The notes under the pieces were generated by a model that was not told the origin of the DNA, ran no database searches, and worked only from the letters and a program-made list of their open reading frames with translations. DNA of 64,000 nucleotides, taken from assembly GCF_018837975.1 (NCBI RefSeq), contig NZ_JAGSOY010000001.1:1-64000 (forward strand), written 5' to 3'. This stretch comes from Zooshikella harenae. GTDB lineage: Bacteria > Pseudomonadota > Gammaproteobacteria > Pseudomonadales > Zooshikellaceae. Positions within the stretch are counted from its first letter, which is position 1. Each line of letters opens with the position of its first letter. This document shows, in pieces, positions 18,523 through 28,643 of this stretch. Position numbers and translations under genes: made by a program.

Positions 18523-18621
18523 TAAGCTGGTCATTTTTTCAGCATTTTCACGATTTTACTGCGCTATTAAAGTATTTAAGCGCGCCTTAAGGAAAATGTT
18601 CACTTTTGTGAGGCTGTAAAA

Positions 18622-19065
18622 ATGTCAGCACAAAACAAAACTGAATCCAGTTATTTAATGAAAACATTCACACCTTACGAATTAAAAGAAGGTGAGGAAT
18701 ACATGAATGAGCAGCAGCGTGCTCACTTTTCAGACATCCTTCGTAACTGGAAACAGGAGCTCATGGAAGAAGTGGACCGTACGGTTACTCACATGAAAGA
18801 CGAAGCGGCTAACTTTCCTGACCCTGCCGACCGTGCAAGCCAGGAAGAAGAGTTTAGCTTAGAGCTTCGCGCACGGGACCGTGAGCGCAAACTGATAAAA
18901 AAAATCGAGCAGACACTTACACGTATAGATGAAGACGACTACGGCTTTTGTGATACCTGTGGTGTTGAGATTGGTATTCGCCGTTTAGAAGCTCGTCCAA
19001 CTGCAACATTGTGTATTGACTGCAAAACCCTGGCAGAAATAAAAGAAAGACAAGTCGGCGGCTAA
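18622..19065 (+). CDS. dksA: DksA, RNA polymerase-binding transcription factor
   Basis: Works with ppGpp in the secondary channel of RNA polymerase to control rRNA and amino acid promoters in the stringent response. The 147-aa protein has the coiled coil with tip residues Asp67 and Asp70 in FPDPADRAS, and the four-cysteine zinc finger Cys110, Cys113, Cys131, Cys134. All the key residues are present. It sits between sfsA and gluQ, the same order as in E. coli and Pseudomonas. Confidence 0.97.
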   Translation: MSAQNKTESSYLMKTFTPYELKEGEEYMNEQQRAHFSDILRNWKQELMEEVDRTVTHMKDEAANFPDPADRASQEEEFSLELRARDRERKLIKKIEQTLTRIDEDDYGFCDTCGVEIGIRRLEARPTATLCIDCKTLAEIKERQVGG

Positions 19066-19262
19066 TAGCAGCTGTCACTTAACTTTTACAGGGCGTTATA
19101 TTCATAGAGGCTATCAGCATCCTACGCTGAGGATTTGCTACAGATGCTGATTGAGACTAATTTACAATAACTTCACCCGTTATTAATAGAAGGGCTATGA
19201 TAAGCCAAAAGAGCTAGCGCTCTTATCCAGGCAACCACTTCAATAAAACCTCATTTTTTATT

Positions 19263-20177
19263 ATGGTAACGACCATGAGTAAGGTACGTTATCGAGGGCG
19301 CTTTGCCCCATCTCCAACAGGACCTCTGCACTTTGGCTCTCTGGTCAGTGCCCTTGCCAGCTATTTGGATGCTAAAGCCAACCAAGGTGAATGGTTGGTG
19401 CGTATCGAAGATATAGACCCACCCCGAGAACAAGCTGGTGCAACTGAATGTATTCTCAAAGCGCTGGAATGTTACGGTTTGCACTGGGACCATTCCATTA
19501 TTTATCAGTCATCACGCCAAACCATTTATCAGGAGCACATTGATCAACTTTGTACACAGCAGCAAGCCTACCCCTGTACCTGCTCTCGCAAAGAACTAAG
19601 TGCTTATAATGGCCAATATCCAGGTACCTGTCGAAGTCAGCGTAAAACACCAACTACCCCATTTGCTATCAGACTCAAAACCCACCCCACCGCCATTGAG
19701 TTTGTTGATGGTATCCAAGGTAAGCAATCTTTTAACTTAGAAGAAGCTGGTGGTGACTTCATTATTAAACGTAAAGATGGCCTATTTGCTTATCAGTTAG
19801 CTGTTGTTGTTGATGATTTTCTACAAGAAATAACCCACATTATTCGCGGATCAGACTTATTGGACTCAACGCCACGACAATACTACCTTCAATCTGTCTT
19901 AGCGTTTTCACATCCAAATTATGCCCACATTCCAGCGATCATCGCCAATGATGGAAAAAAGCTGTCTAAACAAAACCTAGCCGATCCACTTCCACTGAAG
20001 CAACCCCAACCCTTGTTATTACGAGCACTACATGCGCTTAACCAACATCCTCTCCCAGAGCTTAGTGATGCAACAGTGTCTGAAATTTTACAATGGGCCA
20101 CAACCCACTGGAATGCGAGTGCAATTCCACAAACTTTGACCATTCCAGAAGCCTGCTTGCCCACAATAGTCGTATAA
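19263..20177 (+). CDS. gluQ: Glutamyl-Q tRNA(Asp) synthetase
   Basis: Truncated glutamyl-tRNA synthetase paralogue (304 aa) that attaches glutamate to queuosine in the anticodon of tRNA(Asp). It has the class I catalytic core only: the HIGH-like HFGS at residues 23-26, the KMSKS-like KLSKQN, and the zinc site with Cys105, Cys107, a tyrosine and Cys123 (YPCTCSRKEL...GTC). No anticodon-binding domain follows, as expected. The ATG at 19275 is an alternative start. It lies downstream of dksA, its usual place. Confidence 0.95.
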   Translation: MVTTMSKVRYRGRFAPSPTGPLHFGSLVSALASYLDAKANQGEWLVRIEDIDPPREQAGATECILKALECYGLHWDHSIIYQSSRQTIYQEHIDQLCTQQQAYPCTCSRKELSAYNGQYPGTCRSQRKTPTTPFAIRLKTHPTAIEFVDGIQGKQSFNLEEAGGDFIIKRKDGLFAYQLAVVVDDFLQEITHIIRGSDLLDSTPRQYYLQSVLAFSHPNYAHIPAIIANDGKKLSKQNLADPLPLKQPQPLLLRALHALNQHPLPELSDATVSEILQWATTHWNASAIPQTLTIPEACLPTIVV

Positions 20178-20294
20178 AAATACTATTCTCAGTTCAATAA
20201 AATTTCTTCTGAGTCATTAGAATCAGTTGCAGCTTTGCAAGACAAACACTTCTTGCAGTACTATCGAAAGACTAATTATCTATATACGACACTT

Positions 20295-20471
20295 ATGTAT
20301 ATATATCGCCTTGTTCTCTTATTGGTAGTAGGGATTTACTTGTTTTCCCCAGCCATCATGGAGTGGTGGATTGAAATGCCTACGCTTTGGTATAGACCCT
20401 ATCTGTTGTGGATAGGCCTCATTATTGTCGGTTATATTCTACACCGGCAACGAGGTGCTGATGACATTTGA
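20295..20471 (+). CDS. Small membrane protein upstream of and overlapping cbrA (CbrX-like)
   Basis: A 58-aa protein with two hydrophobic segments (RLVLLLVVGIYLFSP and PYLLWIGLIIVGYIL) and a Trp-rich loop. Its stop overlaps the cbrA start by 11 nt, so the two are probably translationally coupled. Pseudomonas has a small gene in the same place, which I recall being called cbrX. The start is uncertain: ATG 20295 lacks a clear ribosome site, and an in-frame TTG at 20235 would add 20 residues. Probably a companion of the CbrA sensor; function unknown. Confidence 0.65.
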   Translation: MYIYRLVLLLVVGIYLFSPAIMEWWIEMPTLWYRPYLLWIGLIIVGYILHRQRGADDI

Positions 20472-23400
20472 GCTAAGTCATCTGGTTATTATCAGTATCA
20501 GCTATCTGCTGCTGTTATTTTTAACGGCATTTGCAACTGAACGAGGTTATCTCCCAGCCAAAATTGCCAACCACCCTGTTACCTATGTTTTGTCATTAGG
20601 CGTTTATGCCAGTGCATGGGCTTTTTATGGCACGATTGGTTTAGCTCATCAATATGGTTTTTTATTTTTAGCTTATTACTTGGGTATATGCGGTGCTTTT
20701 CTATTAGCACCTGTCCTGTTAATCCCCATCCTCAGAATTACACAAACTTATCAGCTTACGTCTTTAGCTGACCTTTTTACTTTTCGTTTTCGTAGCAGCT
20801 GGGCAGGCACACTAACCACACTTTTTATGTTACTTACCGTGCTACCGCTTTTAGCGCTACAAATACAAGCCGTTACTGATACAGCACAAATCCTCACCCG
20901 ACATGCTATGCCGGAAAAACTCGCACTGGGCTTTTGCCTAATTATTATCACTTTTGCGATTTTATTTGGGGCTCGACATATTGCCTGTGGCAAAAAACAT
21001 GCTGGTTTAGTCGTAGCGATTGCCTTTGAAACACTCATTAAGCTCATCGCCATTTTGATTATTGGTGGTTATGCTTTATTTGTCGTGTTTTCAGGGCCTA
21101 CTGACATGCAAGGCTGGCTAAATGACCATACAAGTGCACTTGCAGCGTTGCAAACACCATTAGATGAAGGGCCATGGCGCACTCTACTACTGGTCTTTTT
21201 TGCTTCAGCTATTGTGATGCCACATATGTTTCATATGTGTTTTACTGAGAATCAAAGTCGGAATGCGTTATCAGTCGCTAGCTGGGGTCTACCACTTCTT
21301 TTGTTACTCTTAAGTATCTCGATTCCTCCCATACTGTGGGCAGGACTCAAACTCAACAACCCAACACACCCTGAATACTTTACTATAGGTATCGGCTTAG
21401 CAAGTCAGGCTCCATGGCTGTCATTACTTGGCTATATTGGCGGATTATCTGCAGCAAGTGCGCTTATCATTGTGACCACACTAGCATTATCCGCAATGGT
21501 TCTTAACCATATTGTACTGCCAACAGTACAGCCTCAGGGCAACCAAAATCTTTATCAGTGGCTGCTCAATGTCAGGCGTATTCTCATAGTCCTCATTATT
21601 CTTGCAGGGTATGGTTTTTACCGCCTTTTAGGAGCAGAGCAAGACTTATCAAACTTAGGAATTGTTGCTTTTGTTGGTGCACTTCAGTTTTTACCTGGCG
21701 TACTCAGCGTACTGTATTGGCCTCAAGGTAATCATAAAGGCTTTATCTGTGGTTTAATCATTGGTTTTATTGTCTGGGTCATTACTTTACTGGCACCACT
21801 CCTAACTGACCTTCCACAACCCAGCCTAATAAATTCCTTATTGAATTACTGGGGACTGGGCTCAAATACTGAGCCTTGGCATATTGCGGCAATTGGCTCA
21901 CTTCTAATTAATACCTTGGTATTCATAGTAGTATCGCTGATTACCCACATGCCTGATGCTGAACTCAGTGCCGCAAATGCCTGTGCTGTTGATAATATAC
22001 ATCGACCAGCCCGTAAAGAACTTGTTGTATGTACACCTCAGGATTTTCAAGCTGCTCTCAGCAAACCTCTGGGTTCTCACATGGCTCAACAGGAGGTTGA
22101 CCGAGCGCTTGGTGACCTTAGCTATTCCTATGATGAAAGAAGGCCTTATGCATTACGTCGGTTACGGGATCGGTTAGAAGCAAATCTATCAGGATTAATG
22201 GGACCCGCTGTTGCAAAAGATATTGTTGATACTTTCCTGCCTTTTAAGCACAACAGCGAAGGCTATGTATCAGAGGACATTCAGTTTATTGAGAGCCGCT
22301 TAGAGCGTTATCGTTCCCAACTAACAGGCTTAGCTGCTGAACTTGATGGCTTACGCCGTTATCACCGACAAACTTTGGAATCATTGCCTTTAGCGATTTG
22401 TACGTTAGGTAAGGATAATGAAGTGTTGATGTGGAATGAGGCCATGAGCCAACTCACAGGTATTAAAACCCACCAGATTATTGGCTCCTATCTCGAAGAT
22501 GTCAGTGAACCTTGGCAATCACTACTACATCGTACTATTCAAGATACCAACAACCATTTACACAAACAGCAGCTTGTCATCAATAACGAACCTCGCTGGA
22601 TAAACGCACATAAAGCAGCAATTCCTTCAATAACAAGCTTTTCCAGCCAAAACTCAATGACCGCAAACTCTCATCAGGAAGCGCCTGACCAAAATACCTC
22701 TCTCCAACAAGTCAATATTGGAGGTTTTGTCATCCTATTAGAAGACCAAACAGAGGCTCAGCTCATGGCTGAAAAGCTACTGCACAGTCAACGACTAGCA
22801 TCTATTGGTCAGCTAGCTGCGGGCGTAGCTCATGAAATAGGTAACCCCGTCACAGCGATTGCTTGTTTAGCTCAAGAGCTTGAAGCTGAATCAACAGACC
22901 CAGTAACAACAGAAATGGCAGGCCAGATTGTCACCCAAACCAAACGCATCAGTAATATTGTGCAATCTCTGGTCAACTTTGCACATTCAGGTTCAACCCC
23001 CAAGCTCATTCCTAATGTTGAACAAGTTAACTTATCCACAACCATTGATGAGGCAATAAAACTTATCTCATTAAAACAACAGGACAAAGTTGTTCATTTT
23101 ACGAATGCGTGTGATCGATCCATTGTGATTAAAGGCATTGCCCAGCGACTACTACAAGTATTCATTAACTTACTTAACAATGCTCGGGATGCATCTCCTG
23201 ATCAGGGAAAAATCACCATCACTAGTAGTATTTACCAACAAGGCTTATCTACACAGCTAAAGAAATACGCCATCATCAGTGTAATTGATCAAGGGGGTGG
23301 TATTTCTGAGGCCAATCAACGCCATGTTTTTGAGCCTTTCTTCACGACCAAAGACCCAGGAGAAGGCACAGGATTGGGACTTGCTATGGTATTCAACATT

Positions 23401-23505
23401 GTCCGAGAACATTCTGGTAGAATAACCATAAAGAGTCCATTACAGCAGACTTCCCCCTTAGGTACTCAGGTCAGTGTCTGGCTGCCTATTGACATGGAGC
23501 GTTAG
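20461..23505 (+). CDS. cbrA: CbrA, transporter-like sensor histidine kinase
   Basis: Sensor of the CbrAB two-component system that adjusts carbon/nitrogen use. The 1014-aa protein begins with about 13 membrane helices of the sodium/solute symporter (SLC5) fold, then a STAC-type linker (about 540-620), a PAS domain (about 635-760, LESLPLAICTLGKDNEVLMW), a HisKA domain with His791 in GVAHEIGNP, and a HATPase domain (NLLNNARDAS, VIDQGGGIS, GEGTGLGLAM). I chose the ATG at 20461, which has GAGG 5 nt upstream and overlaps the small upstream gene. cbrB follows after about 75 nt. In Pseudomonas CbrA responds to histidine and carbon/nitrogen state; the ligand here is inferred by homology. Confidence 0.95.
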   Translation: MTFELSHLVIISISYLLLLFLTAFATERGYLPAKIANHPVTYVLSLGVYASAWAFYGTIGLAHQYGFLFLAYYLGICGAFLLAPVLLIPILRITQTYQLTSLADLFTFRFRSSWAGTLTTLFMLLTVLPLLALQIQAVTDTAQILTRHAMPEKLALGFCLIIITFAILFGARHIACGKKHAGLVVAIAFETLIKLIAILIIGGYALFVVFSGPTDMQGWLNDHTSALAALQTPLDEGPWRTLLLVFFASAIVMPHMFHMCFTENQSRNALSVASWGLPLLLLLLSISIPPILWAGLKLNNPTHPEYFTIGIGLASQAPWLSLLGYIGGLSAASALIIVTTLALSAMVLNHIVLPTVQPQGNQNLYQWLLNVRRILIVLIILAGYGFYRLLGAEQDLSNLGIVAFVGALQFLPGVLSVLYWPQGNHKGFICGLIIGFIVWVITLLAPLLTDLPQPSLINSLLNYWGLGSNTEPWHIAAIGSLLINTLVFIVVSLITHMPDAELSAANACAVDNIHRPARKELVVCTPQDFQAALSKPLGSHMAQQEVDRALGDLSYSYDERRPYALRRLRDRLEANLSGLMGPAVAKDIVDTFLPFKHNSEGYVSEDIQFIESRLERYRSQLTGLAAELDGLRRYHRQTLESLPLAICTLGKDNEVLMWNEAMSQLTGIKTHQIIGSYLEDVSEPWQSLLHRTIQDTNNHLHKQQLVINNEPRWINAHKAAIPSITSFSSQNSMTANSHQEAPDQNTSLQQVNIGGFVILLEDQTEAQLMAEKLLHSQRLASIGQLAAGVAHEIGNPVTAIACLAQELEAESTDPVTTEMAGQIVTQTKRISNIVQSLVNFAHSGSTPKLIPNVEQVNLSTTIDEAIKLISLKQQDKVVHFTNACDRSIVIKGIAQRLLQVFINLLNNARDASPDQGKITITSSIYQQGLSTQLKKYAIISVIDQGGGISEANQRHVFEPFFTTKDPGEGTGLGLAMVFNIVREHSGRITIKSPLQQTSPLGTQVSVWLPIDMER

Positions 23506-23580
23506 AACCTGACTACTTAACTTTTGGAAAATATGTATCCCTAGCGACTTAACCTTTATTAGAGACAACAGGCTGTGGCT

Positions 23581-24961
23581 ATGAAGCAAATTTTGATTGT
23601 CGAAGATGAAAAGGTTATCCGTGCAGCACTAAAGCGGTTATTAGAGCGGCACAAATATGCGGTTGAAGAAGCTGAGTCGGTACAACATGCACTCGAAACA
23701 TTCAACCTGGATAGCTTCGACCTTGTGATTACTGACCAGCGGCTACCAGGTGGCCAAGGAACAAATCTGATTGCCCACGCAGGTGATACCCCTGTGTTGG
23801 TAATGACCAGTTATGCCAGTTTGCGATCAGCAGTGGAAGCCATGAAAAAGGGTGCCATTGATTATATTGCCAAGCCTTTTGATCACGATGAAATGATTAC
23901 GACAGTTACAGGTATCATCGAGTCAAACCCCAAAGCACCTACTCAACATGGCACTCATAGCGTGGGTGAAACGGTATCAACGGGGAAAGACAATCAACAA
24001 ACCAGTCAAAGCCATATTATTGGCAAGTGCCCTGCCATGCAGGAGCTTTCACGGCGCATACAAAAAGTCTCCCCAACAGATTCCACAGTACTTATTTTAG
24101 GAGAGTCTGGCACAGGAAAAGAACTAGTGGCCAAAGCCATTCATGACCAAAGTAAACGGCAGCATGCACCAATGATATCTGTAAACTGTGCAGCTATCCC
24201 TGAAACACTGATTGAGTCTGAATTATTTGGTCATGAAAAAGGGGCTTTTACAGGAGCCACTGCAGCACGCCATGGCTTAGTAGAAGCGGCTGATGGCGGC
24301 ACCTTATTTCTGGATGAAATTGGTGAACTCCCCCTAGAAGCTCAAGCACGCCTACTTCGGGTTCTACAGGAAGGTGAAATTAGACGAGTCGGTTCTGTTA
24401 ATTCACAACGGGTCAGTGTCCGGCTGATCGCAGCAACACACAGAAATTTAAAAAGTCTTGCGCAAAAAGGTGAGTTTCGAGAAGACCTATACTACCGGCT
24501 AAATGTTATTGAAATTCGCTTGCCTCCCTTACGTGAGCGCGGCAGTGATGTCACAGATATTGCCGAACGTTTTCTTGAAAGACAGTGCGCTAAACTTGGT
24601 CGTAAGAGACATTACTTCGCTCCTGAGACCTATCAAGCGATTAATGAGTACGACTGGCCAGGCAATGTAAGGGAGCTTGAAAACGCTATAGAACGAGCAG
24701 TGATTTTATGTGATAGCGACATAATCAGCCCTGACCTTCTAAGTATTGATATTATCAAACCAGCTACTGACTTCTCACCAGATATAACCAGAGTAGAACA
24801 GCATGAAGAACTCTCATTGGAAGACTACTTTCAGCACTTTGTTTTAGAGCATCAGGATCAAATGACTGAAACAGAACTTGCTCAAAAACTTGGTATCAGC
24901 CGAAAATGTTTGTGGGAGCGGCGCCAACGTCTGGGAATTCCACGCAAAAAAAACAGCCTGA
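23581..24961 (+). CDS. cbrB: CbrB, sigma-54-dependent response regulator
   Basis: NtrC-family activator phosphorylated by CbrA. Receiver domain with Asp52 (LVITDQRLP); AAA+ domain with Walker A GESGTGKE, the sigma-54 contact motif GAFTGA and Walker [15 protein letters not shown]-terminal Fis-type helix-turn-helix ([20 protein letters not shown]). The ATG at 23581 has AGG 8 nt upstream and begins the receiver; a GTG at 23575 would add two residues. Its best-known target is crcZ, which here follows directly with a sigma-54 promoter and CbrB-like repeat. The coding frame runs to about 24966 including the stop. Confidence 0.95.
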
Positions 24962-24985
24962 ACTAATACACATCGATTGGTCTCC

Positions 24986-25006
24986 TGCCCCAATATTTTC
25001 GGGGCA
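24986..25006 (+). terminator. Hairpin downstream of cbrB
   Basis: The stem TGCCCC/GGGGCA encloses AATATTTTC about 20 nt after the cbrB stop. No strong T run follows, so it may be a weak terminator or an mRNA end-stabilising hairpin separating cbrB from crcZ. Confidence 0.5.
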
Positions 25007-25107
25007 AACATTCCATATCAAATAACCAGTAAAATGAGACCAAGCACTCACTTTTATTCTGTTAAGCAATAGCATATTCCAAATTGATGCATGAAAAAAC
25101 GCTCATT

Positions 25108-25167
25108 TGTTACCGTTGCAGCTGATAAGTAACACATACAAGCGTACAAGTACGTAGAAAGGTAACA
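25108..25167 (+). promoter_or_regulatory. CbrB upstream activating sequence of crcZ
   Basis: The inverted repeat TGTTAC (25108-25113) and GTAACA (25129-25134) is spaced by 15 bp, and a further GTAACA follows at 25162-25167. The half-sites match the CbrB recognition sequence as I remember it from Pseudomonas crcZ. It lies about 150 bp upstream of the predicted start, a normal distance for sigma-54 enhancers. Confidence 0.75.
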
Positions 25168-25250
25168 CTTAATAAGTATTTATACCTATAAGAGCGCTCG
25201 TTTTTTAGCTGTTTTTTATAACCCATTGTTTTTATTGAAAAATAAAAAAC

Positions 25251-25266
25251 TGGCACACTGCCTGCA
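25251..25266 (+). promoter_or_regulatory. Sigma-54 promoter of crcZ
   Basis: TGGCACACTGCCTGCA has the invariant GG and GC exactly 12 bp apart (25252-25253 and 25264-25265), as in the -24/-12 consensus TGGCAC-N5-TTGC. The start would be near 25277. Confidence 0.85.
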
Positions 25267-25276
25267 ATATATTCAG

Positions 25277-25577
25277 TATAAAAACAATAAAAACAATACT
25301 TACTAACAATAAGAATAATAATTTGGACTCAGTAACAATAATAATAACAGGAGTCCGCAAATTGATTGTTTTGGCGAGCGGTCTTTTTAAGTGGTACGAA
25401 ATCCTCACCACTCCGTCTCCAAAAGAATCCGTTTGCACTATGCAGGGAACCCCGCTTGGTTCCAGGATGAGGTCAAAATAACAGTAAGGGATGTAATTCC
25501 TGTTACCTATAAAAATAATAATGAAAACAATAACAACAGCTTTAGCTTTCCTCAAAAAGGGCATATGCCCTTTTTTT
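25277..25577 (+). ncRNA. crcZ: CrcZ, Hfq/Crc-sequestering small RNA
   Basis: About 300 nt between the sigma-54 promoter and a perfect terminator (AAAAAGGGCAT/ATGCCCTTTTT, T run to 25577). It carries repeated A-rich AAnAAnAA motifs: 25281-25297, 25305-25321, 25334-25348 and 25510-25539. The third is displayed in the loop of a GGACTC/GAGTCC stem. A second hairpin, GGAACC/GGTTCC, is at 25446-25463. In Pseudomonas CrcZ lies in the same place between cbrB and pcnB and titrates Hfq with Crc, lifting repression of catabolic mRNAs. Position, promoter type and motifs agree; the sequence is shorter than P. aeruginosa CrcZ. Confidence 0.9.
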
Positions 25578-25777
25578 ATTGCTTAAAACTTAGTAAATCA
25601 CTTAGCTTATGAGTGATATCCTTCTGTATTTAGCATTCCTGGCGCCAGCGCTTACTATTAAGAGTAAACACTTCACTTAAAGAAAACTGGCATCCATCAT
25701 GAACAGTGTTATCATAGCCGCTCTTTTTTTGAACCTTAGGTTATTTTTAGCGACACTGTGGATGTTTTCTGACTTTC

Positions 25778-27184
25778 ATGAAGCTCAATGAACGGTTTGG
25801 CTGGCTGAATGCCCTGTTAAGTAAAATACCTGGTAAAACTGGCAAAACAGCCCCTCAACAGAAGCCTACTTTTACCAAGTTTACTCGCGAAAATCACTCT
25901 GTCTCTCGTAAGCAGATCAGTCATAATGCACTGAAGGTGATTTATCGTCTACAAGATGGTGGCTATGAAGCCTACCTAGTCGGTGGCTGTATACGCGACT
26001 TATTACTTGGTAAGCAGCCAAAAGACTTTGATGTAGTCACCAGCGCAACACCTGAAGAAGCTCGACGCTTATTCCGTAACTCCCGGCTGATCGGTCGGCG
26101 CTTTAAGCTAGTGCACGTGCAGTTTGGGCGGGAGATTATTGAAGTAGCGACATTCCGTGCCCATCACAGCACTAATAACGAGCTTGATCAAACCTCTTCT
26201 AAGCATGCTCTGCAAGCAGAAACTGGACGTATACTACGAGATAACGTCTACGGCACCATTGAAGATGACGCCATGCGTCGCGACTTCACCATGAATGCCT
26301 TGTATTACACAACACGAGGCTTTGCCATCCATGACTATGCTAATGGTGTCAAAGATATCCAGGCTCGCACAGTTCGCCTGATTGGTGACCCTACAACCCG
26401 CTACCAGGAAGACCCTGTGCGCATGCTACGGGCCATTCGCTTTGCGGCCAAACTAGACTTTACCATTGAGCGATCAACAGCAGCCCCGATCCCTGAGCTG
26501 GCAAGCTTGCTCAGTGATATACCTTCTGCTCGCTTATTTGATGAAGTATTAAAGCTTTTCCTTGGCGGCGCAGCAGAACAAACCTTTCACATGCTTCGTA
26601 AGTATGGGTTATTTAAACAGCTCTTCCCAATGACGGATGCACTGATTGATCAGGATGACGGGTTTGGTTTGCGCTTCATTACCTTGGCTCTAAAAAACAC
26701 TGACCAGCGTATTCGCCAGAATAAAACCGTGCACCCTGCATTCTTGTTTGCAGCTTTATTATGGGTACCTATGGTTCACTATGCCCATGATATTCGCCAT
26801 CAAGGTGTTCCACCGATTCCAGCAATGATTCAAGCCGGTCTGCATGTAATCGACAGTCAGTCAGCACATACTGCTATTCCTAAGCGGTTTGCGATCCCGA
26901 TGAGAGAGATTTGGGAAATACAGCATCGCCTGACTGTTCGCCACGGCAAGCGAACAGAGGCAACTTTGAACCATCCCCGCTTTCGTGCTGGATATGACTT
27001 TTTACTCATTCGTGAACAAGCGGGTGAACAGCTGGATAACTTAGGACAATGGTGGTCTCAATATCAACAGGGTAATGAGCAACAACGCCGACAAATGCTG
27101 AAAAAACTCAATCCTCAGCCTAGAAAACGTCGTCGCACCACTCATCGTCGCCGTCCTTCACACCTTTCAAAACCTAGTTCATGA
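25778..27184 (+). CDS. pcnB: Poly(A) polymerase I
   Basis: Adds poly(A) tails to RNA 3' ends, promoting decay by exonucleases. The nucleotidyltransferase core shows VGGCIRDLLLGKQPKDFDVV, with the catalytic aspartates Asp83 and Asp85 and the GG motif at 69-70. The RNA-binding arm follows (DPVRMLRAIRFAAKL), and the tail ends in an Arg/Lys-rich stretch typical of the family. The product is 468 aa. It overlaps folK by 4 nt (ATGA), so the two are translationally coupled. Confidence 0.95.
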   Translation: MKLNERFGWLNALLSKIPGKTGKTAPQQKPTFTKFTRENHSVSRKQISHNALKVIYRLQDGGYEAYLVGGCIRDLLLGKQPKDFDVVTSATPEEARRLFRNSRLIGRRFKLVHVQFGREIIEVATFRAHHSTNNELDQTSSKHALQAETGRILRDNVYGTIEDDAMRRDFTMNALYYTTRGFAIHDYANGVKDIQARTVRLIGDPTTRYQEDPVRMLRAIRFAAKLDFTIERSTAAPIPELASLLSDIPSARLFDEVLKLFLGGAAEQTFHMLRKYGLFKQLFPMTDALIDQDDGFGLRFITLALKNTDQRIRQNKTVHPAFLFAALLWVPMVHYAHDIRHQGVPPIPAMIQAGLHVIDSQSAHTAIPKRFAIPMREIWEIQHRLTVRHGKRTEATLNHPRFRAGYDFLLIREQAGEQLDNLGQWWSQYQQGNEQQRRQMLKKLNPQPRKRRRTTHRRRPSHLSKPSS

Positions 27185-27699
27185 TTAGTAGCTATATTGC
27201 ACTAGGCAGTAACCTTGATGAGCCTTTAACCCATATTATTGCCGGACTTCAAGGCCTACACCAGTTACCTGACACCACGATTGAAGCGGTATCAGGGCTT
27301 TACTCTACCCCGCCATTAGGTCCAGAAGGACAACAAAATTACCTAAATGCTGTTGCTCAAATAAATACCACTCATCCACCACTAGCTCTGCTCGATGCAT
27401 TGCAATCAATTGAACAGCAACAAGGTAGAAAGAGGCTAGTACGTTGGGGACCACGTACTCTTGACTTAGATATTCTGCTTTATGGTAATCAGGTGATTAA
27501 CCACGAACGGCTTGTAGTGCCTCATGCTGAGATGAACAATCGGAGCTTTGTCTTACTTCCATTAGCGGATATAGCCAAAGACTTAGTGTTACCTTCGGGA
27601 ACAACTGTCCGACAACTAGCCACAAACATAGATAAAACTGGCATTACTCTGTTACCAACCAATCTTATAACATTAATGAAGACAGCCCAGGAACAGTAA
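27181..27699 (+). CDS. folK: 6-hydroxymethyl-7,8-dihydropterin pyrophosphokinase
   Basis: Transfers pyrophosphate from ATP to hydroxymethyl-dihydropterin in folate synthesis. The 172-aa protein has the family motifs YIALGSNLDEPL, LYSTPPLGPEGQQNYLNAV and the signature VRWGPRTLDLDILLYG, with the magnesium-binding aspartates in DLDI. It is coupled to pcnB by a 4-nt overlap. About 150 nt separate it from panB, a region that probably holds the panB promoter. Confidence 0.95.
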   Translation: MISSYIALGSNLDEPLTHIIAGLQGLHQLPDTTIEAVSGLYSTPPLGPEGQQNYLNAVAQINTTHPPLALLDALQSIEQQQGRKRLVRWGPRTLDLDILLYGNQVINHERLVVPHAEMNNRSFVLLPLADIAKDLVLPSGTTVRQLATNIDKTGITLLPTNLITLMKTAQEQ

Positions 27700-27848
27700 C
27701 CCTATTACCAATGTAAAGGATTGCTTTTTCACGGGTGTATTGCTGTTAGTCAGTGTGTTTATTGGATCAACTGTTACCAGCCACTCGGAATCTGTAACAT
27801 TTGGCGTATAATCAGCCTAATAAGCACAGTTACACATGAGAGTTAAGC

Positions 27849-28643
27849 ATGGCCAAAATCACTCTTACCACATTAAATAAAATGAAAGCCAGCCGTGAGA
27901 AGTTTTCTGTACTCACCTCGTACGATGCCACATTTTCCCATGTCGTCAGTAATGCGGGCATTGAAGCTATATTAGTAGGCGACTCATTGGGTATGGTATT
28001 ACAAGGCCATGATAGTACATTACCTGTCACCCTGGAGGCGATGGTATACCACACTGAGTGTGTAAGCCGGGGTAATCAGGGAGCTCTGATTATTGCCGAT
28101 ATGCCCTTTATGTCGTTTGCCAATCCAGAAATGACTCTTCTAAATGCGGCTAAACTCATGGCTGTAGGAGCCAATATTGTGAAGCTCGAAGGTGGAGCAT
28201 GGCTCAAAGATACCGTTCAACAACTTAATCGCAATGGTATTCCCTGCTGTATTCATATGGGTTTAACCCCTCAATCGGTTAATGTTTTTGGCGGTTATAA
28301 AGTGCAAGGTCGAGGCGGTGCTGCAGCTCAATTATTAGCCGATGCAGAGCAACTAGCAGAAGCGGGTGCAGCTTTATTCGTTCTGGAGTGTGTACCCTCT
28401 CCATTAGCCAAACAAATCACTGAACGAGTCAATGTTCCCGTCATTGGTATTGGCGCAGGACCTGATACTGATGGACAAGTATTAGTACTACACGACATGC
28501 TCGGTATTTCTCCCGGAAAGCCTGCACGCTTTGTTAAAAACTTTTTAGCAGAAGCTGATTCTATTCCTGCAGCAATTAAAGCTTTCGCCCTGGCAGTGAA
28601 AAGCGGAACCTATCCTGCAGAAGAACATGGGTTTCAAGAATGA
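27849..28643 (+). CDS. panB: 3-methyl-2-oxobutanoate hydroxymethyltransferase
   Basis: First committed step of pantothenate synthesis: it adds a hydroxymethyl group from methylene-tetrahydrofolate to 2-oxoisovalerate, making ketopantoate. The 264-aa TIM-barrel protein has the conserved [33 protein letters not shown] (metal-binding aspartate) and [20 protein letters not shown] segments. It overlaps panC by 4 nt (ATGA). Its substrate comes from the valine pathway whose ilv genes lie earlier in the window. Confidence 0.96.
   Translation: MAKITLTTLNKMKASREKFSVLTSYDATFSHVVSNAGIEAILVGDSLGMVLQGHDSTLPVTLEAMVYHTECVSRGNQGALIIADMPFMSFANPEMTLLNAAKLMAVGANIVKLEGGAWLKDTVQQLNRNGIPCCIHMGLTPQSVNVFGGYKVQGRGGAAAQLLADAEQLAEAGAALFVLECVPSPLAKQITERVNVPVIGIGAGPDTDGQVLVLHDMLGISPGKPARFVKNFLAEADSIPAAIKAFALAVKSGTYPAEEHGFQE

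Noticed and set aside
20425-20460. Upstream start for CbrA adding 12 residues
   Set aside because: It lies inside the small upstream gene. The ATG at 20461 has GAGG 5 nt upstream and starts at the first transporter helix.
25390-25425. tRNA-like 3' end (GGTACGAAATCC...ACCAC) in the cbrB-pcnB gap
   Set aside because: The loop of the GTGGT/ACCAC stem is too long for a T arm and no acceptor or anticodon stem fits. The region is better explained as crcZ.
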